Assembly (NCBI GenBank): GCA_036389255.1
Contig: DASVQI010000040.1
Span: 1-64,000 of the forward strand
Length of the DNA: 64,000 bases
Direction: 5' to 3'
Source of the DNA: JACVRN01 sp036389255
GTDB lineage: Bacteria; Acidobacteriota; Blastocatellia; Pyrinomonadales; Pyrinomonadaceae
The stretch's first letter is position 1; each line of letters begins with the position of its first letter. The position numbers and the translations under genes are program-made. Below are positions 56,927-64,000 of the stretch, piece after piece. The notes under the pieces are model-generated. The model was not told the DNA's origin, searched no databases, and saw only the letters and a program-made list of their open reading frames with translations.

Positions 56927-57558
56927 ATAAATGCGACCTCAGTTGTTGGCTGAATCAGAACGTCACCCGGATTTCGATGGGGCCGAAGGTGGGCGATAAG
57001 GAGAATGTGGGCTGGGAGAATCTTCGGCTCAAGAAGCTCGCTAACAGATACGTCAACGAACAGGCCGCCCTCTTCGCGGAACGTCTCAAAGACGAGCGCT
57101 TTCATCTCCTGCGCTTTCGCGCGGCAGGCGCGGACTCCCTTCACAGCACTTTCGGAGAACTCGTGCAGACCTCCGTGGGCCATTTTCTCGCCCGGCTCAA
57201 GGAATGTGACGTCCGCCACGGGAATGAAAAGGTTGGGCAGATGTGGCGGGAGTGGAAGAATGAGTCCAGTCTTTTGACCGCGACAGGCGGCCAGTATTTC
57301 GCTGTCACGCTTATAATCCAGAAGGCGTAAATGGATGCTGATGGCGTCAAAGGCAAGGTCTACGGGAATGTTTTCGGCTGCGAGAACGCGCAATCGCTCT
57401 TCGGCTTCCGGGGCGCCGTACTGGGAAGCGTACTTGAGCAGGTCGGCGGTGGTCTTTACTTTTTCTGTTTCAATTAAGACGCGTAGAACTTCGAGCAGGC
57501 CGATTTCGTCTCTGGGCGGTGCCTTCTTGTCAGGCTTGTTAGTTGATGATTCAGTCAT
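56923..57558 (-). CDS. Hypothetical cytoplasmic protein
   Basis: The 211-aa protein has no signal peptide or TM helix. The N-terminal third is polar and helical (EIGLLEVLRVLIETEKVKTT). The rest alternates strands and helices (CRGQKTGLILPLPPHLPNLF and DVTFLEPGEKMAHGGLHEFS), and it ends ILLIAHLRPHRNPGDVLIQP. No known family was recognised. Its stop overlaps the permease ATG by 4 nt, so the product may assist or regulate the permease. Confidence 0.7.
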   Translation of the reverse strand: MTESSTNKPDKKAPPRDEIGLLEVLRVLIETEKVKTTADLLKYASQYGAPEAEERLRVLAAENIPVDLAFDAISIHLRLLDYKRDSEILAACRGQKTGLILPLPPHLPNLFIPVADVTFLEPGEKMAHGGLHEFSESAVKGVRACRAKAQEMKALVFETFREEGGLFVDVSVSELLEPKILPAHILLIAHLRPHRNPGDVLIQPTTEVAFI

Positions 57559-57620
57559 AAGGCCCCTTTCAGTGGCCCAGCATTATTCGTAAAAGTACGT
57601 GACTCGTCAAGCAAATGTTT

Positions 57621-60620
57621 TTAATTCTCCAAAGGGGCACGCTCCTCCAGAGCAATTCCGAGTTTGCCCGGCACGAAGCCGTTGATGCGAAGGCGCTGGC
57701 CCTGACGCAAGACCTCTATCCATCCTCCCGGAAAGCTTCCTGCCGAAAGGATTGCGTAGGCGCTGGTCACAGGTTTGCCGTTTATGGCGATAATCTGGTC
57801 GCCCACTTTCAAATCCGATGATTTGGGTTGTTCCGGCGGCGGCGTGACGTAGTTGATAATGACGCGTACGGATTTGAGCGTTGTCCCGTCGCCGCGCGTG
57901 TGAACGACGCTCTGTAGAGCGCCGCCTGAAAACTTCGCTTCCCGCGTGCTGAACCCGACCAGTTTCTCATCGAAGCCGGTCTCATATATGCGCTCCGGCC
58001 TCTCGTTCACGTCAAACTCTGTTTCTTTACGCGAGGGACTTCCGGTGGAGATAAAGGGCAATGGCTGGCGATTTGCGTCGCACACCTGCTGTACCTCACG
58101 CTTCATTTTGCCGTTGGACTGCCACTCCCTATCGAAGCGTAGGATTGGGCCGCCGAAATCCTCTGGCTTGCTGACGGTCATCCACTCGGCCGTTATGCGC
58201 CCGTTCTCATCGTATAGCGCTTCGGTCGCGGCAAAGAGATAACCGTTGTCAGTGACGAGTCGCCCCTGTTCGTCTTCGAAGCGTGTAACCATACGGCTGA
58301 GGCGGCCCGTAGTGTATTCCGGCTCGCTAACGAATCGGTAATACTTGAATCGTGACTGATCGTATTCTTCATATATCTGCCGGCGCAGATTTCCGGTCGT
58401 GTCCCATTCGTTAATCAAGCGATGATGACCGTCCTTGGCATAAGCCTTTTCCCCGGACGCGCCGAAATATGCCTCCTCGACCCGCGAGCCCTGCGCCCCG
58501 AACGTGTAGGTGAGGCGTTTAATCGCATATCCTTCATCCCCTGTTATTGGATTGCCTTTATCATCGAGACGTTTTTCTTCGGTGATGTTTCCTCTCTCAT
58601 CGAAGCGCAGCGCCGTTCGCCACGAAGATGTCTCGCCCCGAAATCTGATATCAGCCGGATGACCGAAATCGTCGTAAGCTAAAACAGTTAGGCCCACCTG
58701 TTTCAGAGCGCCGCTCGAATCCGGCTTAAAAGAGGCTCGTTCGATTAGCTCGCCGCGCTCGTTGCGCTTCATCTCCTGCACAGCCCATTCCGCCTGAGCC
58801 GACTGCCATGGCTTTCCGTCCGCGCCCAGCATAGAGCGGCGCAAAGGGTTGCCAGCGTTGTCATACTCGTTCACGATGGCAGCGACTCCATTCCAGACGG
58901 CGGGCTGGCCCTGCGCGTCGCGCACTTCGACCCGAACCTCTTTTCCCCAGCTTACGGTGTAGGCGATAAGCCCGGCACGATTCGCTGCCGGCTGGCCATC
59001 CTGCCCAAGATTTACCAGCCGAGTGATGCGGCCCGCGTCGTCGTACGCCAGCTCGTAGCCGTACACGCCTTCTCCGTTGATGGTGGGCTTTCCGACGGCG
59101 TTGAAGAAGCTAATCTTTGTGTCGCGGCCTTTATCATCGCGCTCTAGCTCTATGTGCGATGCTTCCAGAGTCCTCAAAGAAGACTGGCTAAATCCGCGCA
59201 GGTTAACAAAGCTTGCGCGCGCGTTGCGCCCTGAAAAACGGGGGTCGTAAATAATGCGCCACCATGTGCGCCCGTTACGATCCCGACCGGTCGCTTCACG
59301 CGCCTTTCCGTCTTCGTCCAGCAAGAATTCGACGGCCGTTGTTTCGGGCAATCTCTCTGTATAAGGCTGCGCCCCTGCCAAGCCTTCGATGTAGATTGGA
59401 ATCATCTCATCATGCAAGATTCTGCGTAGCACCGCAGGGCGTCCGCGCGCGTTCAAGACTTCAACCTTCGTGATGGGGCCGCTCCGGCCGCGCCGCGTCA
59501 GGCGCAGGTAAGCGTCCAGACCGGAAGCCTCCGCCTGACTAATACTCCCGGCAGACTCCAAGCGCCCATTCACCCAGACCACCTGCTTCGCGTATTCCAG
59601 TTGGGGACGAATATAGAGCATCCACCAAGCGAGGCCCGCCAATAAACTGGCCACCACAAGGACTGCTGCGACAGAGGAGATAAAGGCCCATGGATGTCGC
59701 CGTATCCACTTAATGCTGTGGCTGACGGTGCTCGGCGGCTTGGCGAGAATTGACTCATCATCCAGAAAACGACGAAGGTCTTCGGCAAGGGCGGCTGCGC
59801 TTGCATAACGAGCGCGCGGCTCTTTGGCCAGACACTTCATGCAAATGGTTTCGAGATCACGCGGAATGTCAGGCCGATGCCACGCTGGCGAGACAGGGTC
59901 TTCGGTTAAGACACGCACCGTTATCGCCGTCTCGCTGTCTTCCGGCAAAAAAGGCGGTCGCCCCGTCAGCATTTCGTAGAGAATTGCGCCCAGTGAATAG
60001 ATGTCAGCCGCAGGCCCTACGTGCCGACTGCTCCCCTTGGCCTGCTCGGGGGCCATATAAGTCGGCGTTCCAATCACGGCTCCGGTGCGCGTAAGCTTGG
60101 TATCTTCTTTAAGCCGTTTCGCAATTCCAAAGTCCGTGACTTTTGGCACACCGTCAGGGGTCAGCACCACGTTGGCAGGCTTCATATCACGATGCACCAC
60201 TCCGTTTTGGTGTGCAAAGTGCAACGCGCGCGCGACCTGAATCAGCAGACTCGCAGTCTCCTGCGGCGAAGGCAGTTCTTTGCGCAATCTATCCGCAAGC
60301 GTGCCGCCCTCTACATATTCCATAGAGAAGAACGGCGCACCGTCATGCTCCCCTACCTCATAGATGTGTGCGATGTTGGTGTGATTCAGCCCCGCAGCAG
60401 TCTCCGCTTCTTCACGAAATCGGTGCAATTCATCCGGCCCATAATGGCCCGTTAACATCTTGAGAGCGACGGGACGGTTGAGTTCCGTCTGTCTGGCCAG
60501 ATACACCACACCCATTCCGCCGCGCCCGATTTCTCGCTCAATCTCGTAATCGCCGAATGATTTTAAAGGTGGATTCGTCGGGTCTGGGGCAGGAGGTAAA
60601 GTTCCACTGTTGTCCATCAT
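57621..60620 (-). CDS. Transmembrane Ser/Thr kinase with repeat ectodomain and C-terminal PDZ
   Basis: The 999-aa protein has a Hanks-type kinase (residues 24-290) with IGRGGMGVVYLARQ, VALKML (Lys54), VVHRDMKPANVVL, VTDFGIAKRL and PTYMAPEQAKG. One TM helix follows at about 312-337. The ectodomain (about 345-930) is built of repeated 20-25-residue units with G-x-P-x..G..A and YDxxGN-like words (EYDNAGNPLRRSMLGADGKP), similar to RHS/YD or MORN_2-like repeats. A C-terminal PDZ-like domain (about 935-999) has DLKVGDQIIAINGKPV. This kinase-repeat-PDZ order is unusual. It is transcribed on its own, 62 bp before the unknown gene. Confidence 0.9.
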   Translation of the reverse strand: MMDNSGTLPPAPDPTNPPLKSFGDYEIEREIGRGGMGVVYLARQTELNRPVALKMLTGHYGPDELHRFREEAETAAGLNHTNIAHIYEVGEHDGAPFFSMEYVEGGTLADRLRKELPSPQETASLLIQVARALHFAHQNGVVHRDMKPANVVLTPDGVPKVTDFGIAKRLKEDTKLTRTGAVIGTPTYMAPEQAKGSSRHVGPAADIYSLGAILYEMLTGRPPFLPEDSETAITVRVLTEDPVSPAWHRPDIPRDLETICMKCLAKEPRARYASAAALAEDLRRFLDDESILAKPPSTVSHSIKWIRRHPWAFISSVAAVLVVASLLAGLAWWMLYIRPQLEYAKQVVWVNGRLESAGSISQAEASGLDAYLRLTRRGRSGPITKVEVLNARGRPAVLRRILHDEMIPIYIEGLAGAQPYTERLPETTAVEFLLDEDGKAREATGRDRNGRTWWRIIYDPRFSGRNARASFVNLRGFSQSSLRTLEASHIELERDDKGRDTKISFFNAVGKPTINGEGVYGYELAYDDAGRITRLVNLGQDGQPAANRAGLIAYTVSWGKEVRVEVRDAQGQPAVWNGVAAIVNEYDNAGNPLRRSMLGADGKPWQSAQAEWAVQEMKRNERGELIERASFKPDSSGALKQVGLTVLAYDDFGHPADIRFRGETSSWRTALRFDERGNITEEKRLDDKGNPITGDEGYAIKRLTYTFGAQGSRVEEAYFGASGEKAYAKDGHHRLINEWDTTGNLRRQIYEEYDQSRFKYYRFVSEPEYTTGRLSRMVTRFEDEQGRLVTDNGYLFAATEALYDENGRITAEWMTVSKPEDFGGPILRFDREWQSNGKMKREVQQVCDANRQPLPFISTGSPSRKETEFDVNERPERIYETGFDEKLVGFSTREAKFSGGALQSVVHTRGDGTTLKSVRVIINYVTPPPEQPKSSDLKVGDQIIAINGKPVTSAYAILSAGSFPGGWIEVLRQGQRLRINGFVPGKLGIALEERAPLEN

Positions 60621-61229
60621 AAGAGTTTTGTTACACGACTCTGCTAAGCAAGTAATTGAATTGCGCCCGAAATATCAGGGCACCCGAGCGACGTTGATTG
60701 TCACCGGGGCCGAATTTCAAAACGGTTCACTTCCTGTGGAGACTTCTGCGGCATGAAAGTCGGTCACCGACGCAATGAGTTCGAGTGGCTGGACGACCGG
60801 CTACGGAGCTTCATCATGCGCACGTAGCTTATAACGCACTATTTAAGCCCCTACAAGGCAGGATAGGCGCTTATCTACTCCATTTCGCTGGCGGCTATTT
60901 ACTCTTTGAAGCGTCTTGAGGGATTACAAAAACCAAGCGCACCAGCGACTGTCTTACAGATTCTTTTATTCTTCCTCATACTCCTGACGCGTCTCTTATC
61001 ACCTAATCGCAATATAATCTTCACCCGCCTGCAACCTACGGGCACACTCTCTCAAGTATTCATCAACCACTTTATCTAAGACGCAGTTTGGAAGGCGACG
61101 CTGGCGGCTTCCGTCTACACCCGACATCTTCAGCACAACTGATACTTAGCCCTCGCGCGGCACACCCGACGACACGCCATTAATCCGTTGCGCCTTGCCC
61201 GATTTCTGTCGAAAAAAGGAGCGTATCTA
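60621..61229. other. Gene-free stretch
   Basis: About 600 bp with no convincing gene, RNA or repeat. One 24-codon plus-strand frame (from 60754) has no family resemblance. The region separates the kinase gene from the broken cytochrome gene, so it may be decayed sequence linked to the same loss. Confidence 0.5.
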
Positions 61230-61708
61230 ATGAGAGGCAGTGGTTCACGTAGTCTAATCCGCCGAACGCAGGCGATGGTCGCTGCGGTTGCTCTATTCGG
61301 CGCGGTTAGGAGTTATTCAACGGCGTAAACGCGGGCGGGCGTAGCTGTAGCGCCTGCCACAACTCGGCAAACAACGGCACCAATTTCGATAATCTACTGT
61401 TTGACATACGCACGGCGTCGGCAGAGGCGCGCACGCCGGACTTGCCCCTGTACACTTTTCGCAACAAGACGACGGGCGAAATCCGCCAGCTAACAGATGC
61501 CGGGCGTGGCAATATCACAGGGCTCTGGAATGACCTTGGCCGCTTCAAGACGCCGGGCCTACGCGGCCTTGCAGCGCGCGCTCCGTATTTCCACAACGGC
61601 ATAGCCGCCACGCTTGAGGACGTGGTGCGCTATTATGAGATTCACTTGGGCTTCGTTTTCACGGACGAGGAGCGAGCTGACTTGGTGGCCTTCCTGAACG
61701 CGCTCTGA
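61230..61708 (+). pseudogene. Broken MauG/cytochrome-c-peroxidase-type gene
   Basis: An ATG with AAAAAAGGAG upstream (61230) opens a signal peptide, IRRTQAMVAAVALFGAV, which stops after 32 codons. In another frame, from about 61315, the sequence reads ELFNGVNAGGRSCSACHNSA with a heme c motif CxxCH (61346-61360). It then gives RFKTPGLRGLAARAPYFHNG and ends DLVAFLNAL. This is the typical C-terminal heme domain of di-heme peroxidases. The first heme domain is deleted and the two parts are out of frame. It is therefore a decayed gene with an internal deletion and frameshift, still next to a TPR gene. Confidence 0.85.
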
Positions 61709-61814
61709 TGGTCTAAGATTTCAACATTGAGATACGTTAAGGTTGAAAGATGATTTCGCATCGTTCCGGATAACCGCCTTCCGTTCTTCTGCTTCCTGAT
61801 GAGGAGGAGAATCT

Positions 61815-63512
61815 GTGAAACGCACTCTTTCGGTCGCCGCATTTTTAATAGCGAATCTTTGCTTAGCTTCTCTGTGCCACCTTCCTGCTGCTGAAGCGCT
61901 GGGCGCGCGCCAGCATGACCACGACCCTTCGGAAATGGTCGGGCGGGTCAACTTCCCTGTCTCCTGTGCCCCCGAAGCCCGCAAGAAATTCAGTCACGCA
62001 GTCGCATGGCTGCACTCTTTCGAGTATGAAGAGGCGGAAAAGGCATTCACGGAAGTCACCGTCACTGACCCGCGATGCGGCATGGGCTACTGGGGCGTTG
62101 CGATGAGCAGCTATCATCCACTCTGGGCTCCCCCGAATGCTGCGGAGTTGAAGAAGGGATGGAGCGCCATAGAAAAGGCTAAGTCCGCAGGCGTGCGCAC
62201 CCAACGAGAGCGGGATTATATAGCCGCACTTGAGCTTTTTTACAAAGACTCGGACAAGTTGGATTACCGGACGCGCGCTTTCGCCTACAGCGAAGCAATG
62301 GAGCGGCTTTACCTACGCTACCCGTCCGACAGCGAGGCCAGTGTCTTCTACGCGCTGTCGCTCATAGCTACGGGCACTATGAAGAACGACAAGAGCTATA
62401 CCAACGAAAAGAAGGCCGCGCGGATTTTGAATCGCGTTTTAGCGCGCCAGCCGCGACATCCGGGCGTCGTGCATTACCTGATTCACGCCTACGACTACCC
62501 CGCGCTGGCTTATCTTGCGCTTCCAGCCGCTCGAAGCTACGCGAAGATTGCGCCCGCGTCGGCCCATGCGCAGCACATGCCTTCGCACATTTTTACGCGG
62601 CTGGGCTTGTGGCAGGAAGCCATACGGTCAAATCTGGACGCAGAGGCATCGGCCAAGGCTTTCGCCGTCAGGAACCGTATGACTGCTGCTTGGGACGAGC
62701 AGTTTCATGCGATGGACTATCTTGTCTACGCCTACCTGCAAGCAGCGCAGGACAAACAGGCACGGGCCGTGCTGGATGAATTGAACAGGATTCAGAGAGC
62801 CGAGCCGGAGACTTTTAAGGTAGCCTACGCCTTCACGGCCATCCATGCGCGCTACGCGCTTGAACGGCGAAGGTGGGATGAGGCTTCTAAGTTGACGCTG
62901 CCTCAAGGTGCTTTGGGGGCCTTCCCGTGGGAGAGCTTCCGTTGGGCCGTAGCCCACATTAACTTTGCGCGGGCCGTGGGTGCCGCGCGCTCAGGCGACA
63001 CTGCATCTGCGCGTCAAGAGGTTAAGACATTAGAAGCTATCCGGCAGGCCCTAGTCGAAGTCAAAGGGGGTTACGACTGGGCCAAACAGGTAGAGATAGA
63101 GCGCCTGATTGCATCGGCATGGCTGGCCTATGCAGAAGGTAAGCAGGAAGAGGCGCTCGGGCTGATGCGCTCGGCGGCGGAGTTGGATGACGCGACCGAA
63201 AAACACCCTGTAACGCCCGGCGCGATTCTTCCGGCACGCGAGCAACTTGGAGAGCTTCTGCTGGAGCTTAAGCAACCGGCGGTCGCCTTGCAGGAGTTCG
63301 AGACTTCGCTTCGCAGCGCACCTAACCGATTCAACGGGCTTTATGGCGCGGCCCGTGCGGCCAAGCTCTCGGCAGATATGAAGAGGGCAAAGATTTACTA
63401 CGCCAAGCTCGTAGCATTATGCCGCCAAGCTGATAGCGTCAGGCCCGAGACGGAAGAGGCGAAAGCTTTCCTAGCAGGCATGAGCGGGAAGCTCGCCGCG
63501 ACTGCGAAATAG
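61815..63512 (+). CDS. Exported TPR-repeat protein
   Basis: The 565-aa protein has a signal peptide (residues 1-28) and is helical throughout with scattered TPRs. Features are HAVAWLHSFEYEEAEKAFTE (first TPR-like pair) and GYWGVAMSSYHPLWAPPN. VVHYLIHAYDYPALAYLA and HAQHMPSHIFTRLGLWQEA contribute a conserved His-rich part. The C-terminal TPRs contain QPAVALQEFETSLRSAPNRF and LYGAARAAKLSADM. Such proteins often stand beside MauG-like peroxidases, and here the neighbour is broken. The His-rich middle could bind metal, which is not shown. Confidence 0.85.
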   Translation: MKRTLSVAAFLIANLCLASLCHLPAAEALGARQHDHDPSEMVGRVNFPVSCAPEARKKFSHAVAWLHSFEYEEAEKAFTEVTVTDPRCGMGYWGVAMSSYHPLWAPPNAAELKKGWSAIEKAKSAGVRTQRERDYIAALELFYKDSDKLDYRTRAFAYSEAMERLYLRYPSDSEASVFYALSLIATGTMKNDKSYTNEKKAARILNRVLARQPRHPGVVHYLIHAYDYPALAYLALPAARSYAKIAPASAHAQHMPSHIFTRLGLWQEAIRSNLDAEASAKAFAVRNRMTAAWDEQFHAMDYLVYAYLQAAQDKQARAVLDELNRIQRAEPETFKVAYAFTAIHARYALERRRWDEASKLTLPQGALGAFPWESFRWAVAHINFARAVGAARSGDTASARQEVKTLEAIRQALVEVKGGYDWAKQVEIERLIASAWLAYAEGKQEEALGLMRSAAELDDATEKHPVTPGAILPAREQLGELLLELKQPAVALQEFETSLRSAPNRFNGLYGAARAAKLSADMKRAKIYYAKLVALCRQADSVRPETEEAKAFLAGMSGKLAATAK

Positions 63513-63551
63513 ATAACACACAACACAAACCGTTCATATACTTTCAGCGAC

Positions 63552-64000
63552 TTATTCATTCAGCTTAGATTCAATCCTGCGGTCGGGGATGAGCCACATA
63601 AGGGCCACGAAGACGTAAAGTCCGTCAGAAATCCACTGGTTAACGAAAGCCAAAGCAATCGCCACGATATAAATTAAGGGTGAGAGCTTGCCCTTGATGT
63701 CTTTACCGACTGCGGCTTTGAGCTTCGAGTCCGGCCCTTGTGCCGCAATTATCAGTTTCTGAAGAGTATAGTAAGCGATGGCGGCTGCGAGCAGCACCAC
63801 GCCGTAGACGGCCGTGGGTAAAGGAGCAAAGTGGTTCTCCCCCATCCAGCCTGTGACGAAGGGTATCAGCGAGAGCCAGAACAACAGATGCATATTCGCC
63901 CAGAGAATCTTGCCATTAATCCGGTCGGTGATATAAAGCATGTGGTGATGATTGTTCCAGTAGATTCCAAGATAGACGAAGCTCAACAGGTAAGTGAAGA
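63552..64000 (-). CDS. TMEM175-like (DUF1211) membrane protein, 5' end outside the window
   Basis: The visible 149 residues contain FVYLGIYWNNHHHMLYITDR, INGKILWANMHLLFWLSLIP, and C-terminal helices ALAFVNQWISDGLYVFVALM. The IYWNNHHH pattern and helices match the bacterial TMEM175/DUF1211 potassium-channel family. The frame stays open to the window edge, so the first TM helix and start codon are missing. The gene is convergent with the TPR gene, 39 bp away. Confidence 0.85.
   Translation of the reverse strand, partial: FTYLLSFVYLGIYWNNHHHMLYITDRINGKILWANMHLLFWLSLIPFVTGWMGENHFAPLPTAVYGVVLLAAAIAYYTLQKLIIAAQGPDSKLKAAVGKDIKGKLSPLIYIVAIALAFVNQWISDGLYVFVALMWLIPDRRIESKLNE

Overview
The window looks like a chromosomal segment of an Acidobacteriota member, most likely class Blastocatellia. 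This is inferred from gene style only. Pointers are several Ser/Thr kinases with N-terminal kinase domain, one TM helix and an ectodomain, an S46 dipeptidyl-peptidase, a MauG/TPR pair, a protein with the CPxC..DDTLNYC..DGTPL zinc ribbon common in that group, and a secreted PKD-like domain. A taxonomic search was not possible.

Layout. 0-24.2 kb is ordinary core genome. It has ECF sigma factors (one with a tandem zinc-finger anti-sigma), comM, a lytic transglycosylase, an LPG-synthase-like protein, nrdR, hsp20 and lon in one run, M23 and S46 peptidases, a cold-shock gene with a ~300 nt leader, selA, a histidine kinase, a SET protein, rph and murI. Between the histidine kinase and the SET gene, two half-ORFs are really one AhpD/carboxymuconolactone-decarboxylase-like selenoprotein. 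Its CxxC motif reads C-E-F-UGA and a SECIS-like hairpin follows the UGA. selA lies 2.2 kb away.

24.3-39.4 kb is an accessory island ending at the 3' end of the tmRNA gene ssrA. It carries a methylase fused to a specificity-like domain, a convergent PD-(D/E)XK endonuclease-like gene, a protein joining an HsdR_N-like nuclease domain to a Ser/Thr kinase, an M48 peptidase with a small membrane partner, a kinase-TPR receptor, a divergent CHAT-protease gene, and two membrane or secreted unknowns. A decayed ORF resembling the end of a TniQ/TnsD-type protein sits beside ssrA. An 18-bp inverted repeat lies at both borders. No integrase was seen.

39.4-43.9 kb is core: ssrA, PBP1A, an esterase and tRNA-Asn. 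44-52.1 kb holds two groups of small minus-strand genes separated by attC-like sites (three full sites and one arm near 44.7-46.7 kb, one full site at 51.6 kb). This is a cluster of cassettes without an integrase in view. The two groups are interrupted by plus-strand HAD phosphatase and Zn-alcohol dehydrogenase genes.

52.1-64 kb holds a minus-strand run (DedA, a small membrane protein, DUF486, an ABC exporter, an SLC13/ArsB-like permease, an unknown), a 999-aa kinase with a repeat ectodomain and C-terminal PDZ, a broken MauG-type cytochrome gene, a TPR protein and a partial TMEM175-like channel.

Long perfect or near-perfect palindromes recur in intergenic gaps (15.5, 16.4 and 42.7 kb). They probably serve as terminators or belong to dispersed repeat families.
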